From Deinococcus depolymerans (GTDB lineage Bacteria; Deinococcota; Deinococci; Deinococcales; Deinococcaceae), in the NCBI RefSeq assembly GCF_039522025.1, contig NZ_BAAADB010000004.1, positions 1 to 64,000 of the forward strand: 64,000 bases of DNA, given 5' to 3'. Positions 54,561 through 64,000 of this stretch are shown one piece after another (position 1 is the stretch's first letter; the number at the start of each line of letters is the position of its first letter). The position numbers and the translations under genes are program-made. The notes below the pieces were generated by a model, which had not been told where the DNA came from, made no database searches, and saw only the letters and a program-made list of their open reading frames with translations.

Positions 54561-57410
54561 ATGCTTCAATCCGGGCTCACGTTCGTGGGTGCTTTCGCGC
54601 AGTTCAGTGACGGTGTGGCCCTGATTGACCTGGATCTGAAGTTCCGGGATGCGAACCGGGCGCTGGGCCGCTGGCTGTCTCACGTGAGCGCGGCGGTGCC
54701 CGGCGCGGAGACGCTGGCGGACCTGCTGCATCCGGCGGACCTGCCGGGACACCTGCGGGCGGTGGGGGAGGTGCTCGGCGGCGCCCGGCGGGAGGTGTCG
54801 TTCCCGGCGCGGCTGCATCCGGCGCAGGGGCCGGCGTGGGTGTCGGTGACGGTCTCGGCCGTGAAGGGCGAGGTGGGCGTGGCGTTGCTGGTGGTGCGGG
54901 CCGATCCGCAGCGCGCCGTGGTGCTGGACCTGCAGGCGCAGCTGGCGGCGGTGACCGCCGAGGCGGAACGCTGGCGGCTGGCGCTGAACGGCAGTCATGA
55001 CGGCGTGTGGGACTGGTACCCGGAGCGCGGCACGATCTACGTGTCGCCCGCCTGGAAACGCATCCTGGGGTACCACCGCGGGTCGCTGGAGGTGACGGTG
55101 GACGTGTGGCGCGACCTGATCCACCCGGACGACCTGCCCGGGCTGCTGCCGCGTTACCAGCAGCATGTGACGCTGGAGACCTCGGCGTACGAGTTCGAGC
55201 ACCGCATGCGTCACCGCAGCGGCCGGTGGGTGTGGGTGCTGCTGCGCGGTCAGGTGAGCGCCTGGCACGCCGACGGAACGCCGGAACGGGTGACGGGCAC
55301 GCTGCGGGACGTGACGGCGCAGGTGCGGGCGCGCGAGGAGTTGCAGCGCACCCGTGATCACCTGCAGGCGATCATGAACGCCGTGCCGGGACTGATCGGG
55401 TACAAGGACCGGGAGTTGCGTCACCAGTACGGGAACGTCGCGTACCAGGAGTGGTACGGGCGGCCGCACGCGGAGTTGCGCGGCATGCACGTGCGCGAGG
55501 TGATCGGGGAGGAGATGTACCGCCAGAACGAGCCGTTCATGCGCGCGGCGCTCGCCGGGACCAAGCAGCAGTTCGAGCGGCACCTGACGGACGCGCAGGG
55601 CCAGGAGCGGCACGTGCTGTTCTCGTACGTGCCGGACCTGCATGACGGGGAGGTGCGGGGCATGTTCGTGCTGGCGGTGGATATCACCAGCCGGTACCAG
55701 GCGGAGCAGGCGCTCCTCGAGGAACGCGAGTGGGCGCGCACGACCCTGAAGTCGATCGGGGACGGCGTGATCACCACCGACCCCCACGGACAGATCACGT
55801 TCATGAACCCGGTCGCGGAGAACCTGACCGGCTGGGCCGCGGCGGACAGTGAGGGCCGCCCGATCGAGGAGGTCATGCACCTCAGCGGCGCGGGGGAGAC
55901 GCTGGCGGTGCGTAACCCGCTGCGGGTGGCCCTGCAGGACCAGCGGGTGGTGGGCATGGCCTTCGACACCAACCTGAACAGCCGGACCGGGACGGTGCGT
56001 GCCATCGCGGATTCCGCCGCGCCGATCCGCCGGCCGGACGGGACGATGCTGGGCGGCGTGATCGTGTTCCATGACGTCAGCGAGACGCGGGCGATGGCGG
56101 TGCGCATGAGCCACCTCGCGCAGCACGATCCGCTGACGGACCTGCCCAACCGGGTGCTGTTGCAGGACCGGATCCAGCAGGCGCTGGCCCGGTACCGGCG
56201 GGGCGGGGGGCCGTTCGCGGTGGTGTTCATGGACCTCGATCACTTCAAGTACGTCAACGATTCGCTGGGACACCACGTGGGTGACGAGCTGCTGCGCGCC
56301 GTGGCCCGCCGGCTGTGCGAACTGGTGCGCGAGACCGACACGGTCAGCCGCCAGGGCGGGGATGAGTTCGTGCTGCTGCTCACCGAGCTGCGCACGGCCC
56401 TGGAGGTCCGGGCGTTCACGGACCGCCTGGAGGCGCGGCTGGCGGAACCGTACCGGATCGGGGAGCACGTGCTGAGCACCTCGTTCAGTCTGGGCATCGC
56501 GATGTGCCCGACCGACGGGGAGGACGTCGGGACGCTGCTGCGGCACGCGGACGTGGCCATGTACCAGGCCAAGGCGGCCGGGCGGGGGCGGTCGCAGTTC
56601 TTCTCGCAGGAGCTGCTGGCGTCCATCGAGCACCGGCACCGGCTGGTCACGCAGCTGCGCGCGGCCTTGGCTCAGGGGGCGTTCACGCTGCACTACCAGC
56701 CGAAAGTGAACGCCGTGACGGGCGCCCTGATGGGCGTGGAGGCGCTGCTGCGCTGGGCCCTGCCAGACGGCACGCCGGTCTCTCCGGCGGAGTTCATTCC
56801 GGCGGCCGAGGAGAGCGGCCTGATCCTGCCGCTGGGGCAGTGGGTGCTGGAGCAGGCCTGCTTGCAGGCGCGCGCGTGGCAGGCGGCCCTGCCGGAGGCG
56901 GTGCCGGTCGCGGTGAACATCTCCGCGTTGCAGTTCGCGCAGCCGGAATTCGTGTCGCGGGTCCGGGGGGCGCTGGCGATGAGCGGCCTGGCGCCGGCGC
57001 TGCTGGAACTGGAGATCACCGAGAGCCTGCTCGCGCCGCATCCCGAGGCGGCCCGGGAGCGGCTGCAGGTGCTGCGGGACCTGGGCGTGCGGCTGTCCAT
57101 CGATGATTTCGGAACGGGGTTTTCCAGCCTGAGTTACCTGAAGCTGTTCCCGGTGCACACCCTGAAGATCGACCGGGCGTTCGTGCGGGACGTCGCAACC
57201 GACCGGAACGACGTGGCGATCGTGGAGGCCGTCATCGGGATCGGGCAGGCCATGAACCTGGAGGTGCTGGCCGAGGGGGTCGAGACGCCACGTCAGGTGG
57301 AGGTCCTGACCCGGCTGGGCTGCGCGGCCATGCAGGGCTACCATTTCGCGCGGCCCATGCCAGCCGACGAGATGACCGACTGGATCCGCCGGCGTGGCGC
57401 CGACCATTAG
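54561..57410 (+). CDS. PAS-GGDEF-EAL c-di-GMP signalling protein
   Basis: 949 residues with no membrane segment. Four PAS-type domains (about 5-110, 135-260, 270-385 and 395-515) are followed by GGDEF (about 520-680) and EAL (about 690-940). GGDEF is intact and preceded by a canonical inhibitory site (RETD, five residues before GGDEF). The EAL domain has VEALLRW, DDFGTGFSSLSYLK, KIDRAFV and AEGVET. It is probably bifunctional with product inhibition, unlike the other GGDEF proteins of the window, which lack RxxD. The start is ATG 54561, leaderless. It is the last gene before the insertion-sequence cluster. Confidence 0.92.
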   Translation: MLQSGLTFVGAFAQFSDGVALIDLDLKFRDANRALGRWLSHVSAAVPGAETLADLLHPADLPGHLRAVGEVLGGARREVSFPARLHPAQGPAWVSVTVSAVKGEVGVALLVVRADPQRAVVLDLQAQLAAVTAEAERWRLALNGSHDGVWDWYPERGTIYVSPAWKRILGYHRGSLEVTVDVWRDLIHPDDLPGLLPRYQQHVTLETSAYEFEHRMRHRSGRWVWVLLRGQVSAWHADGTPERVTGTLRDVTAQVRAREELQRTRDHLQAIMNAVPGLIGYKDRELRHQYGNVAYQEWYGRPHAELRGMHVREVIGEEMYRQNEPFMRAALAGTKQQFERHLTDAQGQERHVLFSYVPDLHDGEVRGMFVLAVDITSRYQAEQALLEEREWARTTLKSIGDGVITTDPHGQITFMNPVAENLTGWAAADSEGRPIEEVMHLSGAGETLAVRNPLRVALQDQRVVGMAFDTNLNSRTGTVRAIADSAAPIRRPDGTMLGGVIVFHDVSETRAMAVRMSHLAQHDPLTDLPNRVLLQDRIQQALARYRRGGGPFAVVFMDLDHFKYVNDSLGHHVGDELLRAVARRLCELVRETDTVSRQGGDEFVLLLTELRTALEVRAFTDRLEARLAEPYRIGEHVLSTSFSLGIAMCPTDGEDVGTLLRHADVAMYQAKAAGRGRSQFFSQELLASIEHRHRLVTQLRAALAQGAFTLHYQPKVNAVTGALMGVEALLRWALPDGTPVSPAEFIPAAEESGLILPLGQWVLEQACLQARAWQAALPEAVPVAVNISALQFAQPEFVSRVRGALAMSGLAPALLELEITESLLAPHPEAARERLQVLRDLGVRLSIDDFGTGFSSLSYLKLFPVHTLKIDRAFVRDVATDRNDVAIVEAVIGIGQAMNLEVLAEGVETPRQVEVLTRLGCAAMQGYHFARPMPADEMTDWIRRRGADH

Positions 57411-57430
57411 AGCTGCCGCGAAAGTCAGTC

Positions 57431-57453
57431 TGATACGGATTCCGTTTGTTTCG
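57431..57453. repeat. End of a palindromic repeat, truncated at an insertion sequence
   Basis: TGATACGGATTCCGTTTGTT is an exact repeat end. Homology stops 6 bp before the insertion-sequence inverted repeat at 57459, so the element was cut there. Confidence 0.75.
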
Positions 57454-57458
57454 TTAAC

Positions 57459-58635
57459 CAAGAGTTTCCACTTCCCTGCCGATGTCGTGTCACGCGGCCT
57501 TAAGCAGGAGTCCGTCCTGCTCCATCCCGGTCAGGACGTACTTCTCAGCATTCTGAGCTGCCTGCCGTTGTGCGGCCCGCCACGTCATGCCCGGTACTTC
57601 CCGACGCACGCGTAGCACCGCGTGAAAGGCCTCCACCACGCACCACACCCAGTTCTCCTGCGCCTGGATCGTCCGGCAATGACAGCGTCCCAGTCCCAGG
57701 TTCTGCTTGAACAGCCGGTGAATCACCTCGATCCCCCAGCGGGCCTTCCAGGCCCGCAGCAGCGAACGAACCGTGACGTCACCACCGAACGTGCTGAACA
57801 GGAAAAACCGTGTCCACTCCCCATGCACCTTGCGCCACACGATCAGGACATCGAACCCACCGACCTCACGGGCGACCGGCAAGCGGCGGACACGCCACCC
57901 GAACTCCGCGTACAGGTGGCAGCGTTCCGGAGGGAACTGCCGGCTCAGCGCACCGAGGGTGAGGGACTCACCCTCGAACTGCACGGTCATATTGGCTTTG
58001 GCACGAATCAAGACCGGAATCTGATGCTCGCGACTGAAGGTCACGGCCGCGTCCCGCCCGAACTCCCCATCCAGCAGCAGACCCGCCATGGGGACGCCCG
58101 CCGCGAGGCAATCCTGGACGACGTGGATCATTTCCTGAGTCGCTGTACGGTACGGATAGCGCTCTGTATGCAGGGCCTGGGACACCTTGAAGCGCTCCAG
58201 CAACGGAACTGGATCTTCACCGAACCTGACCAGGGCCGCGGAGGTGAACTGATGGCCCAGACGGGTCTGGGCCTGACCGCTGTAGTGGTAATTGACGCCT
58301 TCCATCGTCCGTCCGGCGTGGGGCACCATGACGAAATCAATGGCCAGGAACGCGCCTTCCGGCGCGTTCCTGGCTCGACGCTGGAGGTCTTCCGTCGATG
58401 CGAAGGAGTCCCGCGCCATCTCCTGGGAGATGGCGCTTCTGCGCAGGGGGCTGTAGGGAACGAGACCGCTGAGGCTGGTGATTCGGTTCAGCTGCGCAGT
58501 GATGATGCTGTGCGGTAGGCTGGGCGTGCGAGGCATAGTCACTTCGCATCAAGGCCCATGAGACCGGGGAATTTCAAGCCCCTGCCTCCTGGGCCTTCGT
58601 GCTGGTCGCTGTTCTCTCGCCCGTGGAAACTCTTG
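57459..58635 (-). mobile_element. Apparently intact IS4-type insertion sequence (1177 bp)
   Basis: Perfect 13-bp terminal inverted repeats, CAAGAGTTTCCAC (57459-57471) and its complement (58623-58635), flank one full transposase gene. The outside flanks differ (a palindromic repeat on the left, an IS3-type fragment on the right), so no target duplication remains. A hairpin (AAGGCCC 58551-58557 with GGGCCTT 58591-58597) before the gene may block read-in transcription. Confidence 0.85.
57490..58536 (-). CDS. IS4-family transposase
   Basis: 348 residues from ATG 58536 (a GTG lies two codons upstream at 58542). The catalytic triad is visible: Asp in [12 protein letters not shown], Asp in [13 protein letters not shown], and Glu in [20 protein letters not shown], followed by the conserved [15 protein letters not shown] segment. 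The gene is full-length and unbroken, so this IS may still be active. It is not closely similar to the decayed transposases at 3856 or 59030. Confidence 0.88.
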   Translation of the reverse strand: MPRTPSLPHSIITAQLNRITSLSGLVPYSPLRRSAISQEMARDSFASTEDLQRRARNAPEGAFLAIDFVMVPHAGRTMEGVNYHYSGQAQTRLGHQFTSAALVRFGEDPVPLLERFKVSQALHTERYPYRTATQEMIHVVQDCLAAGVPMAGLLLDGEFGRDAAVTFSREHQIPVLIRAKANMTVQFEGESLTLGALSRQFPPERCHLYAEFGWRVRRLPVAREVGGFDVLIVWRKVHGEWTRFFLFSTFGGDVTVRSLLRAWKARWGIEVIHRLFKQNLGLGRCHCRTIQAQENWVWCVVEAFHAVLRVRREVPGMTWRAAQRQAAQNAEKYVLTGMEQDGLLLKAA

Positions 58636-58820
58636 CTACCGATGCATGAGGGCTGGCTGTACCTGGCGACGGTGATGGACCTGTATTCGCGGAAAATTGT
58701 CGGCTGGGCGCTGAATGAGCGACTTCAGACGCCGCTGGTCACAGCGGCGTTGGAGATGGCCGTAGGGCGTCGGAAACCACCAGGAGGACTGCTGCATCAC
58801 TCGGATCGAGGAAGTCAGGG
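58636..58820 (+). pseudogene. IS3-family transposase fragment
   Basis: [31 protein letters not shown] ... [11 protein letters not shown] covers the first two catalytic Asp regions of an IS3-type integrase domain. Both ends are missing: the left is cut by the intact IS4-type element and the right by an IS30-like fragment. Confidence 0.85.
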
Positions 58821-58864
58821 TGGATTCAAACAGTGGTCGCAACACCTCAACTTAGGGGGTTGTG

Positions 58865-58995
58865 ATGAAGCCAATCAAACGACAGTCAGATCGATCTGGA
58901 CGGAGTAAGCTACGCTCACCAGGACGGCCAAGAACGGCACGGCGAGAAGACCAGCAGCGGTTCTGGGCGTTGATCGCTGCAGGGTGGTCCAGCTC
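58865..58995 (+). pseudogene. IS30-like transposase, N-terminal fragment
   Basis: [14 protein letters not shown] ... LRSPGRPRTARREDQQRFWALIAAGWSS matches the start of IS30-type transposases. It is cut after about 44 codons by the inverted repeat of the next element. The preceding bases (GGATTCAAACAGTGGTCGCA) look like the left end of that IS. Confidence 0.7.
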
Positions 58996-60122
58996 AGTAC
59001 CCGACACTTTCCCGGGGGCTTGAAAAAGTACGGCTGACACGCGAGAACAGAACGCGTCTCCCGATGTCCTCGCCAAGCTGACCCGCTGCTTCACCGCGCA
59101 CTTCCCGGAGTTCCGCAAGAACCAGGTCGAGCTGCTTTCTCTCATGGTCCTCGCACTCCTTGGGGGGAAGGACGTTCGGCATGCCGAACTCGCCTCGCGC
59201 TTCCCTTGAAGCGCGCACAACGCCTCCGTCATCCGCCGTGTGGAACGCTTTTTTGACCGGCATCCCATTCAGCCGGCCGACGTCGCCCGGGTGGTCCTGA
59301 CGCTCCTTCCCTCCGCGCAACCACGCGAATTCATCCTCGACCGGACAAATTGGAAGTATGGCCAGACGGACGTGAACGTCCTGCTCCTGGCTGTCATCTG
59401 GCGGGGCGTCGCAGTCCCCCTCCTCTACGAGCTGCTGCCCCATGGGGGCGGCAGCCATACCGAAATCCGGCACACCCTCATGGACGATGCCCTCTGCCTG
59501 CTCTGTGCAGCGGACATCCGGGTCCTGTATGCCGACCGCGAATTCGTCGGCTATGACTGGATTCAGGGACTGGCCTGCCGTGGGATTCCTATCTGCGTGC
59601 GCCTGAGAAGTGACACACTCATGGATGACTGGACCGCCAAAGACTGGCTGAGTCGCTTGCAGACCGGCACGGCCGGTCTGCTGGTCGAGGACACGGTGGT
59701 GTACGGGCAACCGATGAACGTGGTCCTGACGCACACGCGAGACGGCGAGTCGCTGATCATCGCCAGCAACGCCGGGGCGGTGACGACGATCCAGACGCGA
59801 TATCGCCGGAGATTCTTGATTGAGTGCCTCTTCAGGGCCCTCAAGAGCAAGGGATTCCAACTGGAGGGAACACACATGACGCTCCACGATCACGTCGAGC
59901 GCCTGCTGTGCCTGTTGACGCTGACCTACACGTGGTGTGTGCTGGTCGGAGTCACGCTGGACTGCCCGAAGAAGGCGCATGGTCGTCGGGCGTGGAGCGT
60001 GGTGAAGATGGGCTTGCGGGAACTGGTCCGATCGTTCAGCCGGGAGTCAGCACGCCTGTGTGACTTGATCGACCTGTTGATGCCGTCCCAGACGAACTCC
60101 CCGGAAAGTGTCGGGTACTGAG
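58993..60122 (+). mobile_element. IS4-type insertion sequence with stop-interrupted transposase
   Basis: Terminal inverted repeats read CTCAGTACCCGACACTTTCC at both ends (58993 onward and, on the minus strand, from 60122), differing only beyond ~20 bp. The flanks show no target duplication. It is inserted in an IS30-like fragment. Confidence 0.85.
59030..60121 (+). pseudogene. IS4-family transposase with in-frame TGA
   Basis: The frame gives ADTREQNASPDVLAKLTRCFTAHFPEFRKNQ ... LASRFP, then TGA (59207-59209), then SAHNASVIRRVERFFD and onward to 60121 without change of frame. Catalytic residues follow: Asp in FILDRTNWKYGQ, Asp in VLYADREFVGYDW, Glu in RFLIECLFRALKSKGFQLEGTH. A single base change in one codon explains the stop. 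No good start codon precedes the first part. The downstream part from GTG 59240 (293 codons) is open but lacks the N-terminal DNA-binding region, so the copy is probably inactive. Confidence 0.85.
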
Positions 60123-60184
60123 ACCACTCACTCAATGACGAGGTCGTCACGTGATGTTGAGCCGCTGCCATTACCCCCACGCCC

Positions 60185-60979
60185 TTAGGTTGAAACCGTG
60201 ACGGTATTTCGCTGCCATTCATCCAACCATTCCACCATTGCCGCGTGAAAGTCCGCGCCCCGGTTATTGACGAATGTCCGATTTTCCTGCAGCCCTCGAA
60301 CTAACGCCTCCCCGATCGCAGGAGCAGGCAGCAACCTCCGGCCCGGAGGTTGCTGGCCCCTGGCCTCATCAAGCGCTTCCCCGAACGCCGCAGTGCGACT
60401 TCTCGCAGACGTAGCCGCCAGATTTCCCTCAACACCAGACGGCACCAACAGTGTTACCTGTATCCCCTCTGAGGCCAGCGCCGCGCGAAGCACTCCCGTG
60501 TACCCGGTCAGCGCATGTTTCGTCGTGGCGTACAGAGCCGCATTCGGATCCGGATCCGGTAGGTTCAACCCTGAACCGGAACCAGTTAAGACAATCCCCG
60601 AACCGCGCTGCTGACGCAGCGCCGGTAGGAACGTCTGCACCGCCAGAACGCTGGTCATGACATTCAGGTTCCATGCCCACTGCCAGTGCGCTTCCGTCAG
60701 TTCGTCCAGGGGTCGGACATCAATGCCGCCGACCGTCACAACCAGAAGATGAAGCACTGGGATGCGGCTGGCCAGGGTCGCCAGGGAAGCCTGGCTTGTC
60801 GCGTCGACCTGAACGACCTGTGCCCGCTCACTCAGCAGGTCGCCGGTCTGCTGCGCCGTGACCGGGTCAAGATCCGCAACAATCACCGAGAGTCCGGCAC
60901 GGTCGAGCGCCAGGGCCACACCACGCCCGACCCCACTACCCGCACCAATCACCAGCGCTGTCCGACCAGTCAACTCCAT
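60185..60979 (-). CDS. SDR-family oxidoreductase
   Basis: A 264-aa short-chain dehydrogenase with the nucleotide-binding GAGSGVGRG motif, VVTVGG, the catalytic Ser in VLTGSGSGL and YATTKHA (Tyr and Lys). Asp in VADLD at the end of beta2 suggests NAD(H) over NADP(H). The substrate is unknown. ATG 60979 is chosen because a TAGGGT -10 (60992-60987) lies 7 nt before it (leaderless). Its amino-acid use is less Arg-rich than its neighbours, and it stands between insertion sequences and a recombinase, so it may be acquired cargo. Confidence 0.88.
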   Translation of the reverse strand: MELTGRTALVIGAGSGVGRGVALALDRAGLSVIVADLDPVTAQQTGDLLSERAQVVQVDATSQASLATLASRIPVLHLLVVTVGGIDVRPLDELTEAHWQWAWNLNVMTSVLAVQTFLPALRQQRGSGIVLTGSGSGLNLPDPDPNAALYATTKHALTGYTGVLRAALASEGIQVTLLVPSGVEGNLAATSARSRTAAFGEALDEARGQQPPGRRLLPAPAIGEALVRGLQENRTFVNNRGADFHAAMVEWLDEWQRNTVTVST

Positions 60980-60992
60980 GACCTTCACCCTA

Positions 60993-61340
60993 CTGGAACG
61001 GCAGCTTCACACAGCGGCATTGCGGCAGGTGTGGTGGTGGGGTATACCCGGTTCCTACACGCACGCCCTGCGATCAACACAGCGTTTTCCTGTCCAGTTG
61101 AAGTCCGTTTCGACTCGAACTGACACTTGTCAGGGCAGATCTACATCTCAACCTGACAGGCCAGCACCCTTACCGTGAATTTTCGTTCCAACTCTTACGT
61201 GACCCCGGATTAAGCCCCATAGTCCTTTCTGACATTCCTGCTGTAATTCTCCTTATCACAGGAACCTGGAGGACAGCCAGCGGATTGGACGACAGGAATT
61301 GATCCTAGAATGCGGCTCTGGATTTACTCTTATCACAGGT
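60993..61340. other. ~350-bp AT-richer gap with direct repeats before the recombinase
   Basis: No credible gene. CTTATCACAGG occurs at 61252-61262 and again at 61329-61339, 77 bp apart in the same orientation; the second copy ends 1 nt before the recombinase ATG. The base composition is lower in GC than most of the window, which fits acquired DNA. Confidence 0.5.
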
Positions 61341-62198
61341 ATGGAAGCGAGTGACCTTCAAATCGCCGCCGAGCAGTTCCTGACGGGACTGAACCGCAGT
61401 CCGGCCACCGTCCGGGCCTACCGGGCAGACCTGACCCACCTCCAGCGCTGGTTGCAGGACAGCGGCAGGGAGCTGGATGCAGCGGCTCTGGAAGCGTACT
61501 TCGCAGCGCACACGTGGGCTGCTTCTACCCACAACCGCAAGCAGACGACCATCGAGCGCTTCTGTCGCTGGAGTCAGCAACATGGCGGGCCAGATCTTGA
61601 CCCCACCCGCCATCTCGAACGTCCCAAAATTCCGCCGCCCCACCCGCGCGGTCTGCGTCGGGACGACATCGAGCGCATCTTTGCCGTCATTCCTGCGCGG
61701 CAAACGCGGGACACTCTGCTGTTCCGGCTGGTCTTCGAGACCGGGCTGCGGATCAGCGAGGCGCTGAACATCCATCTGGACGATCTGGATCTTGCCAAGG
61801 GAGATGAACACCTGACCGTACTGGGCAAGGGAGCGCAGCGCCGGACGGTGCTGCTCTATGATCCCGGCCTGGTGAACGCGCTGCGGAAGTATCTGCGGTC
61901 TCTGGACTACACACATGGGCCGTTGTTTCAGGCCCAGAAGAACGGGCGCGGTGGGCCGCTGCGGTATCAGAGTGTGCAGGAACGCTGGCAGGGCTACGCC
62001 GCGAGCGCAGGCGTGCTTTGCAGCCTGCATCAGTTGCGCCACAGCCACGCGACGGAACTGGTGAATGGGGGCGTCAGTCTGGGGACCATCCGCAAGCGGC
62101 TGGGCCACCGCCACATCCAGACCACCTTGCGGTATGCCGAAATCAGCGACGCTTCAGCCGATGCGGAACTCCGAATCTGGCGGCGTAAACAGCGCTGA
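61341..62198 (+). CDS. Tyrosine recombinase/integrase
   Basis: 285 residues from ATG 61341. An N-terminal SAM-like DNA-binding domain (about 5-90) and a catalytic domain (about 100-280) with Arg137 (TGLRISEAL), Lys163 (GKGAQRR), His230 and Arg233 (HQLRHSHATE), His256 (LGHRHIQTT) and the nucleophile Tyr265 (RYAE). All six residues are present, so it is probably active. The length fits XerC/XerD-like or small element integrases. It may be the integrase of the island between 57.4 and 63 kb. No attachment site flanking a tRNA was found. Confidence 0.92.
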   Translation: MEASDLQIAAEQFLTGLNRSPATVRAYRADLTHLQRWLQDSGRELDAAALEAYFAAHTWAASTHNRKQTTIERFCRWSQQHGGPDLDPTRHLERPKIPPPHPRGLRRDDIERIFAVIPARQTRDTLLFRLVFETGLRISEALNIHLDDLDLAKGDEHLTVLGKGAQRRTVLLYDPGLVNALRKYLRSLDYTHGPLFQAQKNGRGGPLRYQSVQERWQGYAASAGVLCSLHQLRHSHATELVNGGVSLGTIRKRLGHRHIQTTLRYAEISDASADAELRIWRRKQR

Positions 62199-62244
62199 TT
62201 CCTTAGCGCAGGTTTTAGTTCCGAGTCTCAGGTCACCCCGAGTA

Positions 62245-62319
62245 AAACGGGTTCCGGACGTGGAGCCGGCAATCCGGTGAAGTTCCGGATTGTTGGCGAA
62301 ACAAACGGAATCCGTATCA
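62245..62319. repeat. Half copy of the palindromic repeat
   Basis: AAACGGGTTCCGGACGTGGAGCC through GGCGAAACAAACGGAATCCG and the end GTATCA. The hairpin half is missing. It lies between the recombinase and a tnpB fragment, and is oriented opposite to the cut end at 57431. Confidence 0.8.
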
Positions 62320-62335
62320 GGCGTTCCGGAACGGA

Positions 62336-62890
<555 letters not shown>

Positions 62891-63156
62891 GCCGTTCTCG
62901 CCTGGACCGAACCGGACGCCGACACCACCGACTGAACTCAACACGGTGACCGCCCACACTGTGTCAGCTCCGCGTGTCCACATCCGTGCTGCGCAGAACC
63001 GGGCGGATCCGTCCCGGGCGGCCACACAGCAGGCTTCCGTGACGTCCGTGGTGGGCTCTCTCCGGTTTCCAGATCGGCGCGCGTCGTGTTCCACTCCAGC
63101 AGCCCGCGCGGGCGTTATGACGCTCTGTTGACAAAGCCGTCGTGAACTTAAGAAGC
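62891..63156. other. Gap between tnpB fragment and alkaline phosphatase gene
   Basis: No gene recognised. TTGACA (63128-63133) could be a -35 for the phosphatase gene, but the matching -10 is unclear. CTGTTGAC...CCGTCGTGAA (63125-63146) is only weakly like a PHO box. Confidence 0.4.
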
Positions 63157-64000
63157 ATGAAGAGAATCCTGATGACGGCCCTGCTGCTGAGCGCCTCGGC
63201 GTCCGCGGCCAAACTGCAGGTGTATCCCTACGACGGCGCCCAGTTCGTTCCCGGGCAACACTTCGATCTGCGCGTCGAGGCGGAGGACGTCAGGGACTTC
63301 AAAGACGCCGTGATCACCCTCAACGGCCAGGCCGTCACCGGACTCGTCAAGACCACCACCAAGGACACCAGCGTCGAGTGGACCGTGCGCGCCCAGAGCC
63401 TCGGCGTCGGCACGCACACGCTCAGCGTGACCTTCACCGACGCGGGCGGTCCGGTCACGAAAATCGCGAAGTGGACCGTCGCCGCGACGCGCCCTGAGGG
63501 CTTCCAGTCACTCTTCTACAAGCCCAAGGCCAGGAACGTGATCCTGTTCATCGCCGACGGGCTGGGCTGGAACACCGTGAACGCCGCCAAACTGGTCGCG
63601 TACCCCTACAATCCCGCCAACGGCACCCCGACCGGGAAGCTCGCCATGGAAACGGGCCTGTCCAGCATGGCCACCGTCACCACCAGCAGTTTCGACAGCG
63701 CCCTGGCCGACAGCGCCAACACCGCCAGCAGCATCGCCACTGGCCAGAAGATTCAGGTGAACGCTCTGAACGTCTACCCGGACAACACGGCCGACACGCT
63801 GGACAACCCGCGCGTGGAAACCATCACCGCCATGCTCAAGCGCAGCATGGGCAAGAGCGTCGGCCTGGTCTCCAGCGCGTTCGGGACCGACGCGACGCCC
63901 GCCGCGTTCGCGTCCTACACCCGCCGCCGCGGCGACTACCAGGCAATTGCCGACCAGTACTTCAACGGTGACGTCAAACCCGACGTGCTGCTCATCGGCG
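63157..64000 (+). CDS. Alkaline phosphatase (PhoA superfamily), 3' end beyond window
   Basis: The first 281 codons are present. A short signal peptide (MKRILMTALLLSASASA) is followed by an Ig-like beta domain (about 20-110: LQVYPYDGAQFVPGQHFDLRVEAEDVRDF ... HTLSVTFTDAGG), then the phosphatase fold: NVILFIADGLGWNTVNAAKL (metal-binding Asp), SSFDSALADSANTASSIATGQK (catalytic Ser in DSANTA) and AMLKRSMGKSVGLVSSAFGTDATPAAFASYTRRRG. It should release phosphate from organic esters outside the cytoplasm. The start ATG has no strong Shine-Dalgarno. The remaining catalytic residues lie past position 64000. Confidence 0.9.
   Translation, partial: MKRILMTALLLSASASAAKLQVYPYDGAQFVPGQHFDLRVEAEDVRDFKDAVITLNGQAVTGLVKTTTKDTSVEWTVRAQSLGVGTHTLSVTFTDAGGPVTKIAKWTVAATRPEGFQSLFYKPKARNVILFIADGLGWNTVNAAKLVAYPYNPANGTPTGKLAMETGLSSMATVTTSSFDSALADSANTASSIATGQKIQVNALNVYPDNTADTLDNPRVETITAMLKRSMGKSVGLVSSAFGTDATPAAFASYTRRRGDYQAIADQYFNGDVKPDVLLIG

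Noticed and set aside
57431..58640. Target-site duplication around the intact IS4-type element
   Set aside because: The flanking bases differ (GTTAAC on the left, CTACCG on the right) and belong to unrelated sequences.
63125..63146. PHO box upstream of the alkaline phosphatase gene
   Set aside because: The two half-sites match the CTGTCAT repeat poorly and the spacing is 12 rather than 11 bp.

Overview
The window is high-GC DNA from a Deinococcus species. The best marker is a full-length pprA (26137-26994), the DNA-repair protein characteristic of the genus. Many start codons sit 6-7 nt after a TANNNT -10 box with no Shine-Dalgarno sequence, as expected for the leaderless mRNAs common in Deinococcus. 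An XPB helicase pair and dispersed small non-coding repeats fit the same picture.

Region by region. (1) 1-3.8 kb: a SARP/BTAD-type regulator diverges from a coupled operon encoding two tiny secreted Cys-pair peptides, a membrane-anchored thioredoxin-like protein and a broken ABC ATPase. The promoter of that operon carries an 11-bp-phased direct repeat 8 bp from its -10, which is SARP operator geometry. This is the best candidate here for an undescribed system. (2) 3.8-5.8 kb: a decayed IS4-type element, the 3' half of an IS200/IS605 tnpB with its right-end hairpin, and a DMT transporter gene cut at that junction. (3) 5.9-14.5 kb: XPB helicase, small protein and XPB-associated protein; then convergent phosphohexomutase and mannose-1-P guanylyltransferase genes, and a degraded glycosyltransferase/GH130 pair. 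(4) 14.5-26.1 kb: a multi-GAF histidine kinase, a Zn/Cd/Pb ATPase with its ArsR/CadC-type sensor, a fused uraD-uricase plus HIU hydrolase, a GAF-GGDEF protein, a single-domain response regulator coupled to a leaderless 24-codon ORF, and ohr divergent from a LysR gene. (5) 26.1-33.2 kb: pprA and two divergent PAS/GAF-GGDEF-EAL genes. (6) 33.7-41.4 kb: an RpiR-type regulator and an N-acetylglucosamine PTS operon (IICBA, HPr, EI, NagA, SIS-type NagB-II) with three similar operators. (7) 41.7-45.2 kb: a membrane GGDEF protein and three single-domain response regulators. (8) 45.4-57.4 kb: an archaic (Csu-like) chaperone-usher pilus cluster with a lipoprotein, two SARP/TPR regulators and a PAS-GGDEF-EAL gene. 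(9) 57.4-63.0 kb: a pile-up of one apparently intact IS and fragments of several others, an SDR gene, a tyrosine recombinase and the 5' half of a tnpB. (10) 63.2 kb to the edge: an alkaline phosphatase gene, cut by the window end.

A MITE-like palindromic repeat occurs about a dozen times between 24 and 62 kb. In at least seven genes the TGA stop codon is itself the first three bases of a repeat end. No rRNA, tRNA or CRISPR array was seen. Five GGDEF proteins and four single-domain receivers make 22-57 kb unusually rich in c-di-GMP and phosphorelay genes.
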